This document shows positions 10,601 through 18,873 of a stretch of DNA of 62,878 nucleotides, piece by piece. The notes beneath the pieces were generated by a model. That model searched no databases. It was not told where the DNA came from and saw only the letters and a list, made by a program, of their open reading frames with translations. The stretch is taken from positions 1 through 62,878 of the forward strand of contig CAZBOW010000008.1 in assembly GCA_964493635.1 (NCBI GenBank), in the 5' to 3' direction. The stretch's first letter is position 1, and each line of letters begins with the position of its first letter. Source of the DNA: OLB6 sp964493635 (GTDB taxonomy: Bacteria > Bacteroidota > Ignavibacteria > Kapaibacteriales > Kapaibacteriaceae). Made by a program: the position numbers and the translations under genes.

Positions 10601-11425
10601 TATACCAAGACCTACACCCTGGATAACGGCTGCTATGAGTACGAGCTGATCAACAAGGAAGGGTATGGCTTAGACCTGTGGTATATCCGCGACCAGCTAG
10701 GTACTGGTAGCTTGCTGTTTAAATCGGGTGGTGGCACGATCAAGGTGTTTGAACCGGATTTTGGCAACCGCGCCTGGATTCAGTTTACGGTAGCACCAAA
10801 GCCAACGATTGCGTCATCGGTGGACACGCTGTTCTTTGAAACGGCCGAGATCAAACCCGTAGAGCGTACCGTGGCGATCACCGCCGCCACAAGTGCTCCG
10901 TTGGAGATCGACAGCGTGAATGCGTTCTCCATTCGCGGACACTTTGCCGTCACCAACGTTAGCCGCACGCTGCCAGCAACGCTCAACCAGGGAGATACGC
11001 TGTATGTCACCGTGGAGTACAACCGGCCGGAGATCGGTTCGTCGTCCGGCACGCTGCGTGTGTACAATAACGACGAGCGTAATGGCACAAAGACCATTCG
11101 TCTTCTTGGCACAACCGGAGCAACAAGCGTCGACAACGACCACACCGTTTCCGGCATGTTCGCCGAAATCGGTGTGGTTCCCAATCCCGTTGGCTCCACC
11201 GATGGGATGATTGTCATTACGGCGCTTCAGGCCTATGCTGCGCAGCCCATCATGGTAGAGATTATCGATGCCGTTGGTACATCCGTTGCAACCGTCTACA
11301 CCGGCGTGCTGACATCCGGCGATGTACAGGTACCAGTGCCGTCGGAGCTTGCCTCGGGCAGCTACCGTGTGGTGCTAACCAGTGCATCTGTTCGGCTGTC
11401 GGAGCCCTTTGTGATTGCGCGGTAA
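7631..11425 (+). CDS. PNGase F-like / LamG domain secreted protein with T9SS sorting domain
   Basis: A 1264-residue secreted protein. The signal peptide (basic start, hydrophobic core, A-L-A-Q) ends near residue 25. The following ~150 residues carry the M-E-Y-T-L-K-C-D and P-C-G-E-W-D-Y signatures of peptide-N-glycosidase F-type jelly-roll domains. A LamG/concanavalin-like domain follows (about residues 275-450: I-T-I-A-F-W, W-N-H-W-A-F-V-K, V-L-D-E-I-Q-I-W-N). The second half resembles further jelly-roll and Ig-like modules, including a C-x-C-G-D-N-P-V-Y-P-Q-G-G-T-W segment. The last ~80 residues (V-P-N-P-V, then S-G-S-Y-R-V-V-L) form a T9SS type A sorting domain. True PNGase F releases N-glycans, and whether this one is catalytic is unknown. 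ATG 7631 is preferred over the in-frame GTG at 7625. Confidence 0.8.
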   Translation: MRLVPRLLTFILLHTVTWATFALAQDTITVKTLTFDDITKRSGTWQFPPPGSFERVIMEYTLKCDARTTQDRFPCGEWDYLTYTMVTDSTGEFDSTRRVQVNYRVGGSTPDSLAYSSSFVPQRRLFVERSVSRGSGSGEWSQVGTAGFVNNAILVPGGSRVRYLWRASELSAAGLSAGPISGIRLTSLDSVDNVQLFTVRIAQSTENAVPTILQNLQYQRCIRRSVNIDDGPNDLAFEAPFVWDGTSNLVVEMSCLNAPSVIRLEAGAAPSGSNGLVDDGSRRAYSFQAGDQMTLPGTVAAALSNQITIAFWAYGNERAFPVNNNVFEAFDAQGRRVLNAHLPWSNGNLYWDAGRNGGSMDRIEGPMPAGATGGAWNHWAFVKNASTGEMIVYRNGQSVLTGTGKTLPMTGITKFMFGAGAAGTYPGVLDEIQIWNTALSADDIRAWMHRGITDLHPKAENLVAYYTAETDTDPTIARDASTTGAHAELFGLPTRIQLMDAYLGYLTAASTARPVLAFEAGSFPAQVTPGTIIVDQEARRSSVVLFRDDVQPRIYRPEDADFPPLPIDTLTVQVAGWQYVIDEAGLVKDSLLVAPEAVIYRKQQPWFDPIVVYEIGRYITPYGIGLDLGPQGFKWLFDVTDYAPILRNNVTISAGNQQELIDLTFKFITGTPPRDVKQIDQLWSDRNADYTAVLAGTALAPVDVTLSPDASMFRVKTWSSGHRFDNPTNCAEFCQRIHWIGVNQQRTHEWLLWTECGDNPVYPQGGTWNIDRTGWCPGAPVDLYNHELPSTLAVPGSTVAIDYGVDKGADPESWGVWDVTGQLIGYGDPNFELDAAVADIIRPNTWEYYQRLNPICGEPLVVIQNTGATRLTSATITYAAGDGQASTFEWKGSLGFLEKDTVALPIPEWPAAEGAFEFTAAISAPNGGTDGYAQNNEQVRTAIMPPVYYSDLEIQLKTNNFAAQQYEWVLRRIDTDSIIDSGKNLADNTLYTKTYTLDNGCYEYELINKEGYGLDLWYIRDQLGTGSLLFKSGGGTIKVFEPDFGNRAWIQFTVAPKPTIASSVDTLFFETAEIKPVERTVAITAATSAPLEIDSVNAFSIRGHFAVTNVSRTLPATLNQGDTLYVTVEYNRPEIGSSSGTLRVYNNDERNGTKTIRLLGTTGATSVDNDHTVSGMFAEIGVVPNPVGSTDGMIVITALQAYAAQPIMVEIIDAVGTSVATVYTGVLTSGDVQVPVPSELASGSYRVVLTSASVRLSEPFVIAR

Positions 11426-11433
11426 GGGGCTCT

Positions 11434-12435
11434 ATGTCGTGGAATCGATTGCGCCGTTTGCTCTCTCCGCAACCATTGGCAACAGTATCGGCCGATCCGG
11501 AGGATCCCCGTCTCGGAGATCTTCTGCGATCGGCCGATCATCTGGAAGGTGCCGAGGGCTCTACCTGTGTGATCCTGGGAGTTCCGCAACACCTGGGGGT
11601 GGAGAGGAATGGCGGCCGGCCGGGAGCGGCCGAGGGGCCAACGGCCATTCGGTCGTGGTTGCGCAGGATGGCAACGTCCGCCATTGTCGACGCGGTTCGT
11701 CACCGGCAACTCACCGTGATCGATGCTGGTGATCTTTACACGGAGGGTAAAACCCTTCAGCAGATTCACGACGAACAACACGATGCCGTGCTGGAGATTC
11801 TCGAGCACGGTATGATTCCAATCGTGCTTGGCGGTGGCCACGACATTGCCTGGCCAACGATTCGCGCCATGGATGCCGTAGCTGACGTCCACGGCACATC
11901 ATTCGGTGTTGTGAACATCGATGCTCATGCTGATGTGCGTCCATTGAAAGACGGCGGCCTGGCCCATTCGGGATCGCCGTTCCGGCAGATGCTCGAAACC
12001 GATATCTCGAATCTCGCAGCTGGAGCGTTTTTGGAGGTAGGCCTCCAACACCACGCCGTTGCAGCGGCGCACGTCCACTACGTGCGCGATCACGGTCACA
12101 CGGTGATGATGCTTCACGACATTCGCCAAGAAGGGATACTCTCTGCCTGGAACGCGGTCACGGACACCTTGGACCGCGCCGATCAATGGTACGTGTCGCT
12201 GGACTTGGATGGCTTTGCCTCGGCCTTTGCACCAGGTGTAAGTGCACCATCGGCAGATGGCTTTGCGCCGTGGGAAGTGGGTCCAGCGCTGCGAAGCTTG
12301 GCGGCACGCCAGCAATTTGCTGCCTTCGACGTTGTGGAAATGAATCCCACGTTCGACGTCGATGGCCGCACCGCAAAACTCGCTGCAACGATGATCATGG
12401 ATGTCCTGGCCGGCGTAGCTAGCCGCGGCTCGTAA
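11434..12435 (+). CDS. hutG: Arginase-family ureohydrolase, probable formimidoylglutamase (HutG-like)
   Basis: A 333-residue ureohydrolase. The Mn-binding motifs are visible: G-G-G-H-D near residue 133, N-I-D-A-H-A-D-V-R near 165 and S-L-D-L-D-G-F near 255, the last followed by A-P-G-V-S-A-P. The third motif lacks the second aspartate of arginases (D-x-D-x-x-D) and reads like formimidoylglutamases, which split N-formimidoyl-glutamate to glutamate and formamide in histidine degradation. The start is 8 bp after the previous stop. Urocanate hydratase lies 7 kb further on, the other strand, so the hut genes are dispersed. Other arginase-family substrates are possible. The 3' end overlaps the convergent gene by 17 bp. 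Confidence 0.78.
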   Translation: MSWNRLRRLLSPQPLATVSADPEDPRLGDLLRSADHLEGAEGSTCVILGVPQHLGVERNGGRPGAAEGPTAIRSWLRRMATSAIVDAVRHRQLTVIDAGDLYTEGKTLQQIHDEQHDAVLEILEHGMIPIVLGGGHDIAWPTIRAMDAVADVHGTSFGVVNIDAHADVRPLKDGGLAHSGSPFRQMLETDISNLAAGAFLEVGLQHHAVAAAHVHYVRDHGHTVMMLHDIRQEGILSAWNAVTDTLDRADQWYVSLDLDGFASAFAPGVSAPSADGFAPWEVGPALRSLAARQQFAAFDVVEMNPTFDVDGRTAKLAATMIMDVLAGVASRGS

Positions 12436-13069
12436 AGGTGCCAGCCAGATAGGCAGCCGTGAAGGCCGCCATTGGTGCTACGATCACGTCCACCGTATAG
12501 TGAACATGCTGCGCCATGAGCATTGCGGCAACCACCAACGCTGCCGCGTAGTAGCTGCGTCGGAACACCTTGTTGGGAACCATCGCGCCAATCAGGACGA
12601 GCGTGGCGGTATGTCCGCTAAAGAAAAGGTCGCGCGTGAGCGTCGAGGCTCCTCCGGTGGACACGAACTCGACGATGGGATCGGTAAGCGCAATCATCGT
12701 AGCCGGTGGGTCCAGAGGCAGCATCCACATCGCCAGCATTCGCAAGGCAATCAGGATGGTATAGGCACGCAGGACGCGGAATAGTAAGGCTGGCTTCTGG
12801 CTCAACACCACAAGCGCAGCAATGAGGGCTCCGTAGATCACCAGAAAGATCGGCCACGTGCAATCGATAGGCCCCATCAGCTGATGGATGGGGTCGATGA
12901 AGGAGAACCCTTGGCGTCGTTCGATGCCGGTGAGAAACTGCGCATACGAAATGATACTTGCCACCAGGACCACAATGGTGATGATCGCCAGGGTGAGCTC
13001 CCGACGATTCGAGGCAAGACTGCGCCATGTTGGCTGTGCGGACGAACGACTCATGTGCGAATATGCCAC
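12419..13069 (-). CDS. PAP2_C / sphingomyelin-synthase-like integral membrane protein
   Basis: A 216-residue protein with about six hydrophobic segments. Conserved motifs F-F-S-G-H-T-A-T (residues ~150-157) and H-V-H-Y-T-V-D-V (~185-192) supply the H...HxxxD catalytic triad of the PAP2_C (sphingomyelin synthase-related) branch of lipid phosphatases/transferases. In eukaryotes this family transfers a phospho-head group to ceramide. Bacterial members are uncharacterised. It may add or remove a head group on the sphingolipids implied by the spt locus 6 kb away, which is inference. A second start at 13054 is possible. The first 50 residues are hydrophilic, then membrane begins. Confidence 0.7.
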   Translation of the reverse strand: MAYSHMSRSSAQPTWRSLASNRRELTLAIITIVVLVASIISYAQFLTGIERRQGFSFIDPIHQLMGPIDCTWPIFLVIYGALIAALVVLSQKPALLFRVLRAYTILIALRMLAMWMLPLDPPATMIALTDPIVEFVSTGGASTLTRDLFFSGHTATLVLIGAMVPNKVFRRSYYAAALVVAAMLMAQHVHYTVDVIVAPMAAFTAAYLAGTFTSRG

Positions 13070-13093
13070 AATTCCAGCCCCTTACCAGTTCAG

Positions 13094-13101
13094 TATCTTT
13101 G
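13094..13101 (+). promoter_or_regulatory. Bacteroidota-type -7 box (TATCTTTG) before ettA
   Basis: Exact TAnnTTTG match 26 bp upstream of the ettA ATG, in the short divergent intergenic region. The identical octamer appears on the minus strand at 61133-61140 before another operon. No clear -33 element. Confidence 0.45.
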
Positions 13102-13126
13102 TACCTCTACAACGACAGGAACATTC

Positions 13127-14809
13127 ATGGCTGTGAGCGAACCACAGAAGATCATTTTCAGCATGGTAGGTGTTGGCAAGGTGTACAAACCCAACCGCCA
13201 AGTGCTGCGCGACATCTACCTGAGCTTTTTTTACGGTGCCAAGATCGGCGTCCTTGGTCTGAACGGTGCGGGTAAGTCCACACTGCTCAAGATCATTGCC
13301 GGCCTCGATGAGGACTATCTCGGCGAAATCACGAAGAACAAGGACGTCACCTTTGGCTACCTGCCTCAGGAGCCGGAACTCGACCCCGAAAAAACGGTTC
13401 GTGAGATCGTCGAGGAGGGGGCAGCCGAGCTGGTGAATCTGGTCAAGGAATACAACGCCATCTCGGAGAAGTTTGCCGAGCCCGATGCCGACTTCGACGC
13501 GCTGTTGGAAAAGCAGGGCAAGTTACAGGAGCGCATTGATGCTGCCGGTGCGTGGGACATCGACAGCAAGTTGGAGATGGCCATGGATGCCTTGCGGTGT
13601 CCGCCTGGCGACACCAAGATTGGTGTGATCTCCGGTGGTGAGCGTCGCCGTGTTGCACTCGTGCGCCTCTTGTTAAAGAAGCCTGACGTCCTGCTGTTGG
13701 ATGAGCCTACCAACCACCTCGATGCCGAAAGCGTTGCTTGGTTGGAGCGTCACCTGCACGATTACGAAGGAACAGTGATTGCCGTAACCCACGACCGCTA
13801 CTTCCTCGACAATGTTGCCGGATGGATTCTGGAACTCGATAATGGCCATGGTATTCCGTTCGAAGGCAATTACACGTCGTGGTTGGACCAGAAGTCCAAG
13901 CGACTGGCACAAGAGGAGAAACAAGAGAGTAAGCGCCAAAAGGCTCTGAAAGAGGAGTTGGAGTGGGTTCGCATGAATCCCAAAGGCAGGCATGCCAAGA
14001 GCAAGGCTCGGATCAGTGCCTACGAGAAACTGCTCAATGAGGAGACCGTAAAGCGAAACGAAGAGATGGAGATCTTCATTCCACCCGGACCTCGTTTGGG
14101 CGATGTGGTGATCAACGCCAATGGAATCACGAAGGCCTTTGGCGACAAACTCCTGTACGAAGATCTGTCGTTCTCGCTACCGCCTGGTGGTATCATTGGC
14201 ATTATTGGACCGAATGGTGCCGGTAAAACCACACTGTTCAAGATGATGACCGGACAGCTGGAGCCGGATGCCGGAACGTTTACCGTAGGAGAGACGGTCA
14301 AGCTTGGATACATCGATCAGAACCGTCCGCTCGATCCCAACAAGACGATTTGGGAGGAGATCTCCGGCGGTAACGACACGGTGATGGTCGGAAACCGGGA
14401 AGTCAATTCCCGCGCGTACGTCGCACGATTCAACTTCAGCGGTTCGGATCAGCAGAAGAAGGTTACAGCACTCTCTGGTGGAGAGCGCAACCGTGTGCAC
14501 CTTGCTAAGATGTTAAAGGAGGGTGGCAACCTGTTGCTACTGGACGAACCCACCAACGATCTGGACGTCAACACGCTGCGTGCGCTGGAGGAAGCGTTGC
14601 TTGCCTTTGGCGGCTGTGCCGTGGTTATTAGTCACGATCGCTGGTTCTTGGATCGTATCGCCACGCATATTCTTGCGTTTGAAGGTAACAGCTCCGTAGT
14701 GTGGTTCGACGGTAACTATTCCCAATACGAGGAGGATCGTCATCGTCGTATGGGCACTGATGCCGACCGTCCGCATCGTCTCACGTATCGGAAACTTACT
14801 CGGGACTAA
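13127..14809 (+). CDS. ettA: Energy-dependent translational throttle protein EttA (ABC-F)
   Basis: A 560-residue ABC-F protein with two nucleotide-binding domains and no membrane segment. Walker A GLNGAGKST at residues 44-52, signature S-G-G-E-R-R-R near 169, then second Walker A GPNGAGKT near 362 and signature S-G-G-E-R-N-R near 450. The charged K-E-E-L-E-W-V-R linker between domains is the P-site tRNA interaction motif of EttA, and the length fits the family (about 555). It binds the ribosomal E site and gates the first elongation step according to ATP/ADP. The open frame extends 81 codons upstream, but that part overlaps the divergent gene. ATG 13127 has AGGA before it and begins the family-like sequence. 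Confidence 0.93.
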   Translation: MAVSEPQKIIFSMVGVGKVYKPNRQVLRDIYLSFFYGAKIGVLGLNGAGKSTLLKIIAGLDEDYLGEITKNKDVTFGYLPQEPELDPEKTVREIVEEGAAELVNLVKEYNAISEKFAEPDADFDALLEKQGKLQERIDAAGAWDIDSKLEMAMDALRCPPGDTKIGVISGGERRRVALVRLLLKKPDVLLLDEPTNHLDAESVAWLERHLHDYEGTVIAVTHDRYFLDNVAGWILELDNGHGIPFEGNYTSWLDQKSKRLAQEEKQESKRQKALKEELEWVRMNPKGRHAKSKARISAYEKLLNEETVKRNEEMEIFIPPGPRLGDVVINANGITKAFGDKLLYEDLSFSLPPGGIIGIIGPNGAGKTTLFKMMTGQLEPDAGTFTVGETVKLGYIDQNRPLDPNKTIWEEISGGNDTVMVGNREVNSRAYVARFNFSGSDQQKKVTALSGGERNRVHLAKMLKEGGNLLLLDEPTNDLDVNTLRALEEALLAFGGCAVVISHDRWFLDRIATHILAFEGNSSVVWFDGNYSQYEEDRHRRMGTDADRPHRLTYRKLTRD

Positions 14810-14814
14810 TCACC

Positions 14815-15411
14815 ATGCGTCCAGTAATTCTGCTGGTGCTTCTGCTTTGCGCCGGAAGCATGTATGCTCAGAACTCCATGCCGGCATTCAAGGCCCCGCC
14901 GGGATACACAACCAAGGTGAAGGACGTCCACCAGACGTTCAATTTCTACGGGCTGACGCGCACGATTCCCCTCCCATGGGAGCGCCTGCCACAGGCCGAG
15001 GGTCAGATTCCAGTCGGGAACGCGTTGTCGTCTGGGTTCAAGTGTCCGTCGGCGAAGGGCACGAAGTTGTTCAACAACCCCCAAGGCACACTTCCTGCGT
15101 TCGGAACGCCAGTAAAGCAATATCAGCAGAGCTTCAAGGGTAAGGACGGTGAAGGTGCGATTCTCTACTTCGAGTATGGGGCCAAACTGCCGGCCGATGC
15201 CAAGGAACAACTCTCAAAACTGTTCTTCGGGGCGGCACAGCCACCGGACCCCAACACCTCCACAAAGGTGGAACAGTTTTTGGTAAACGATCACACGATC
15301 ATTGTGTGGTGTTTCAAGAATCCGAAGTCACGGGTGAAGGAAAAGCATCAGGAAATGATCTTTGCTTTGGTTTCGGAGATGGCCCAGAAAACGCAATCTG
15401 TGGGGAAGTGA
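14815..15411 (+). CDS. Secreted protein of unknown function
   Basis: A 198-residue protein with a clear signal peptide (M-R-P-V-I-L-L-V-L-L-L-C-A-G-S-M-Y-A, cleavage near residue 19). No domain recognised. The mature part is proline- and lysine-rich, with two cysteines (in F-K-C-P and W-C-F-K). It starts 5 bp after the ettA stop and ends 2 bp before the DUF2007 gene, so the three are probably one transcript. Probably periplasmic. Confidence 0.7.
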   Translation: MRPVILLVLLLCAGSMYAQNSMPAFKAPPGYTTKVKDVHQTFNFYGLTRTIPLPWERLPQAEGQIPVGNALSSGFKCPSAKGTKLFNNPQGTLPAFGTPVKQYQQSFKGKDGEGAILYFEYGAKLPADAKEQLSKLFFGAAQPPDPNTSTKVEQFLVNDHTIIVWCFKNPKSRVKEKHQEMIFALVSEMAQKTQSVGK

Positions 15412-15413
15412 CC

Positions 15414-15674
15414 ATGATACACCTTGCCACCTACAACAGCGAGATTGATGCCGAGCTCCTCGGCTCACGCCTTAAAGCGGCCGGCATTGACTATAAGATC
15501 CAGCAGGAAGAAGGCAGCGAAGAATGCGCTGTGATGGTCTTCGACGACGACTACGAAGAAGCCGTCGAGGTGCTGGAGGCGGCGTCCTACGCCGACGACG
15601 AGTTTTACGACGGCGGTGCAAACGAAAGCGCCGACGATCTTGACGACCTCGGCGCTTTAGACGACGAACTGTAG
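15414..15674 (+). CDS. DUF2007-like small protein
   Basis: An 86-residue acidic protein. The N-terminal pattern H-L-A-T-Y-N-S-E-I-D-A-E-L-L-G-S-R-L-K-A then A-G-I matches DUF2007 (putative prokaryotic signal-transducing protein), followed by V-M-V-F-D-D-D-Y-E-E-A. The tail is almost all D/E. The start at 15414 is chosen over a longer frame because it begins the domain and follows the upstream stop by 2 bp. Molecular role unknown. Confidence 0.75.
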   Translation: MIHLATYNSEIDAELLGSRLKAAGIDYKIQQEEGSEECAVMVFDDDYEEAVEVLEAASYADDEFYDGGANESADDLDDLGALDDEL

Positions 15675-15705
15675 GTACTGTCGAGTACTATCCCACTGCG
15701 GATTT

Positions 15706-17289
15706 CTACATCCGCACCGAGGCATCTACACCATCGGCAAACTGTTTGAAGTTTTCTTCGAACAGGTGCACCAGATGCTGTGCCTGACGGTCGTAGGCTT
15801 CCTGATCCGCCCACGTGTTGCGAGGGTTGAGCACCTCTTCGGGGACGTGCGGGCAGGAGGTAGGAATATCGAGGTTGAAGAATGCGTCCTTGACAAACTG
15901 CACGTTGTCCAGCTCGCCATTTAAGGCCGCCCGCAACATTGCACGGGTGTGCTTGATGCTCATGCGCGAACCTACTCCGTATGGTCCACCCGTCCAGCCC
16001 GTGTTAACCAACCACACATGTGAACCGTGCTGTGTGATTTTGTCGCGCAACAGATTCGCGTACACGCCTGGATGATGCACCATGAAGGGGGCTCCGAAGC
16101 ATGTACTGAACGTTGCTGATGGTTCCTTTACACCAGCTTCCGTGCCCGCCACCTTTGCCGTGTAGCCGCTCAGGAAGTGGAACATAGCCTGTTCAGGTGT
16201 CAGACGCGCAATCGGTGGCATTACGCCAAAAGCATCGGCTGTGAGAAAGACGATGTTTTTTGGATGCCCACCGCGGTTGCCGGCGGCAATGTTGGGAATC
16301 ACACTGCGATCATACGAGGCACGCGTATTCTCGGTATATACCTGCGAGTCCAGATCAACTACGCGGGTCTCCTCATCAATGTCGACGTTCTCCAGGATTG
16401 TTCCGTAGGTCTGTGTCAGGTTGTAGATGATGGGCTCGGCATCCGCACTCAGGTTGATCACCTTAGCGTAGCAACCACCCTCGTAATTGAACACGCCGTC
16501 GTCGCTCCAGCCGTGCTCGTCATCGCCAATCAGAGCGCGCTCGGGGTCGGTTGAGAGTGTGGTCTTGCCCGTGCCCGACAATCCAAAGAACAGAGCCGTG
16601 TCGCCATCCTTACCAATATTGGCCGAGCAGTGCATACTCATGACGTTCTGCTTCGGCATCAGGTAGTTCAGAACCGTAAAGATCGACTTCTTGTTTTCAC
16701 CGGCGTACGACGTACCACCAATAAGGACCAGCTTCTGTTCGAAGCTCAGGATGATGAATACTTCCGACAGCGTTCCATCAACTTCTGGGATTGCTTTAAA
16801 GTCCGGCACGGTGATTACCGTAAAGCCAGGCGCAAAGTTCGCGAGTTCATCGGCCGTTGGTTGGATGAACATGTTCTTCACGAACAGAGAATGGTAGGCA
16901 TACTCCTGAATGAAGCGCACTGGCAGGGCATATTTCTCATCGGATCCAGCAATCAGGTCCTGCACATACACATCGCGTCCCTGGAGGTAGGCAAAAACGC
17001 GCGTCTTCAGGGCGTTAAACTTCTCTTCCGAGAACGGTTTGTTAACCTTGCCCCACCATACGTCGCCCTTGCTGCCATTCTCCTCGACAACGAACTTGTC
17101 GTTGGCGCGGCGTCCGGTGTAGGGCACAGAGTTCACGGAGAGTGCTCCGTGTTCCGTGAGAATGCCCTCATCGAACAGCAAGGCATGCTCGTACAATTCG
17201 GCCGTTGTGAGGTTGTAGTTGATATCACCGAGGTTTGTAAGTCCACTCGATTCTAACGAAGTGCGAACAACTTCTGGATCTGGTGTCAT
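15706..17289 (-). CDS. pckA: Phosphoenolpyruvate carboxykinase (ATP)
   Basis: A 527-residue ATP-dependent PEPCK, which converts oxaloacetate plus ATP to PEP, CO2 and ADP at the entry to gluconeogenesis. The kinase-1a loop G-L-S-G-T-G-K-T-T-L-S, the metal motif G-D-D-E-H-G-W and the C-terminal F-L-T-A-D-A-F-G-V-M-P-P-I block are all present, and length is normal for the family. Starts at ATG 17289, 31 bp from the divergent methyltransferase, so both promoters must lie in or overlap a very short space. Confidence 0.96.
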   Translation of the reverse strand: MTPDPEVVRTSLESSGLTNLGDINYNLTTAELYEHALLFDEGILTEHGALSVNSVPYTGRRANDKFVVEENGSKGDVWWGKVNKPFSEEKFNALKTRVFAYLQGRDVYVQDLIAGSDEKYALPVRFIQEYAYHSLFVKNMFIQPTADELANFAPGFTVITVPDFKAIPEVDGTLSEVFIILSFEQKLVLIGGTSYAGENKKSIFTVLNYLMPKQNVMSMHCSANIGKDGDTALFFGLSGTGKTTLSTDPERALIGDDEHGWSDDGVFNYEGGCYAKVINLSADAEPIIYNLTQTYGTILENVDIDEETRVVDLDSQVYTENTRASYDRSVIPNIAAGNRGGHPKNIVFLTADAFGVMPPIARLTPEQAMFHFLSGYTAKVAGTEAGVKEPSATFSTCFGAPFMVHHPGVYANLLRDKITQHGSHVWLVNTGWTGGPYGVGSRMSIKHTRAMLRAALNGELDNVQFVKDAFFNLDIPTSCPHVPEEVLNPRNTWADQEAYDRQAQHLVHLFEENFKQFADGVDASVRM

Positions 17290-17320
17290 GCAGTGCCTAC
17301 ATATTCAAGTGTGAAGTGCA

Positions 17321-18553
17321 GTGAACATACAAATATCGGGCATTCGCGCCAGTGTACGGCAGGGCGTTGACTTCATCTACGACGTCATGCACGAATTGAG
17401 AGAAACGGGCGGAGTTACGCCGGCCTTGGCCACCCGACTTCGCTCAACGGCACCTGCTATCTGGCGCGAGCATATCGCGCTCCTACTCGACCTGGCCCAA
17501 GGCACACTTCGAGCAGCCCAAACGGGGAAAGCCATCCCTGGTTGGTTGTTCACCACCACGTCTGTGCAGCAGGCCACCCTACCCCAAATCGCCACGTATC
17601 ATGCCGCATCGTTTGCTGGCGCGCACCACGTTGTGGAAGTATGTACCGGTGCAGGCATTGATACCCTTGCCCTCTCACGGATGGTAGGCAGGATAACAAC
17701 GTTCGAAGCTGATCCTGTTCTAGCATCGATTGCCGAGAGTAATCTTGAGCGAGCTGGCGTTGAGAACGTCACCGTGGTAGCCGAGGCTGTGCCCTGCCAG
17801 GCCTATACCGAGGCTCTTTCGACGGCCGATGGCCTTTGGGCGGATCCATCCAGACGTACATCGTCGGCACGGCATCGGTCCACACAGGAGTACCAACCGC
17901 CATTGTCGTCGCTGTTGCATCTGCCGGAGCACATTCAGCGCGTTGGTATCAAAACCGGACCAGCCGACCGCACCGATAGCCCCCTACCACATGAATTCCG
18001 GCAGGAGTATATCGGCTGGAGCAGAGAGTGCCGCGAGCGAATCCTGTGGAAGGGCTGCGGTGGGCATGGCGTGACCCTAGTCGACGAGGGTAGCCACCTC
18101 GACCTTGGGAGCCATGATGGGGCACAGCCAGTTGAAGTTCGGCCTGAACCTGGAATGCATGTAATTGAGCCACATCCTGCTGTTATGGCAAGTGGATGGG
18201 TGTCGGAGTATTTCACTCAGCTAGGGGCGTCGGTGATTGATGCACGCATCGGCTACGGATTGCTCGTAGATGATCCTGGTCCGTCTGCCTGGTATCAGCG
18301 ATTCATGATTCGCAGTGTAGAACACGGGATCGATCGTAAGCGGATACAACGAGCAATTCGGACGATGGGATGGGGCTCGTCCACCGAGATCAAGAAGCGG
18401 GGCGTTGACCTCGACCCGATGGAGCTGCACGCCTCGCTACAGTTCTCTGATGATGCCCAGGCACCAGCAGGTGTGATCATCTTGGTGCGAGGAAATCGAG
18501 AGCGCTATACCATTTACGCTGAGCGATCAACCTTGGCGGTCAGCCGGTCGTAA
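17321..18553 (+). CDS. Class I SAM-dependent methyltransferase with THUMP-like domain
   Basis: A 410-residue protein. Residues ~105-150 form the SAM fold (V-V-E-V-C-T-G-A-G-I-D-T, then F-E-A-D-P), and W-A-D-P-S-R-R near residue 172 is the D-P-x-R-R motif of the family that pairs this fold with a C-terminal THUMP-like domain. The C-terminal ~75 residues (R-G-V-D-L-D-P-x-E, V-I-I-L-V-R-G) fit that domain. Substrate unknown, probably RNA. GTG start at 17321. The 3' end overlaps mscL by 40 bp in the opposite direction. Confidence 0.8.
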   Translation: MNIQISGIRASVRQGVDFIYDVMHELRETGGVTPALATRLRSTAPAIWREHIALLLDLAQGTLRAAQTGKAIPGWLFTTTSVQQATLPQIATYHAASFAGAHHVVEVCTGAGIDTLALSRMVGRITTFEADPVLASIAESNLERAGVENVTVVAEAVPCQAYTEALSTADGLWADPSRRTSSARHRSTQEYQPPLSSLLHLPEHIQRVGIKTGPADRTDSPLPHEFRQEYIGWSRECRERILWKGCGGHGVTLVDEGSHLDLGSHDGAQPVEVRPEPGMHVIEPHPAVMASGWVSEYFTQLGASVIDARIGYGLLVDDPGPSAWYQRFMIRSVEHGIDRKRIQRAIRTMGWGSSTEIKKRGVDLDPMELHASLQFSDDAQAPAGVIILVRGNRERYTIYAERSTLAVSRS

Positions 18554-18849
18554 ACCTTTACGACAACGAACAACGAGAAGGCGATGATCAGGAAGTTGAT
18601 CACTGTCTGGACGAACATGCCCCACCGCACCTGCACGAGGCCGGTGCCGTCGGCGTTGGCTTCCCGAATCGTAATTGCCAGATCTGAGAAGTCCACGCCG
18701 CCCAGCACCAGCCCGAGCGGTGGCATTAGGATGTCGTCCACGAGGGACTTGGTGATTGCGCCGAAGGCTACGCCCATCACCACGCCCACGGCAAGTTGAA
18801 TCACATTGCCTTTGTCGATGAACGACTTGAATTCACTGGCTAAACTCAT
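18514..18849 (-). CDS. mscL: Large-conductance mechanosensitive channel MscL
   Basis: An 111-residue inner-membrane channel that opens under membrane tension during hypo-osmotic shock. The N-terminal helix F-K-S-F-I-D-K-G-N and the pore helix V-I-Q-L-A-V-G-V-V-M-G-V-A-F-G are diagnostic. The second helix runs from V-Q-T-V-I-N-F-L-I-I-A-F. The periplasmic loop is short and the C-terminal bundle is truncated, as in several bacterial MscLs. ATG 18849 is preferred to the GTG at 18861 because GGGAG sits 5 bp before it. It follows the sigma factor gene by 24 bp on the same strand. Confidence 0.93.
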   Translation of the reverse strand: MSLASEFKSFIDKGNVIQLAVGVVMGVAFGAITKSLVDDILMPPLGLVLGGVDFSDLAITIREANADGTGLVQVRWGMFVQTVINFLIIAFSLFVVVKVYDRLTAKVDRSA

Positions 18850-18873
18850 GATCACTCCCACGTAAGAACAGCA

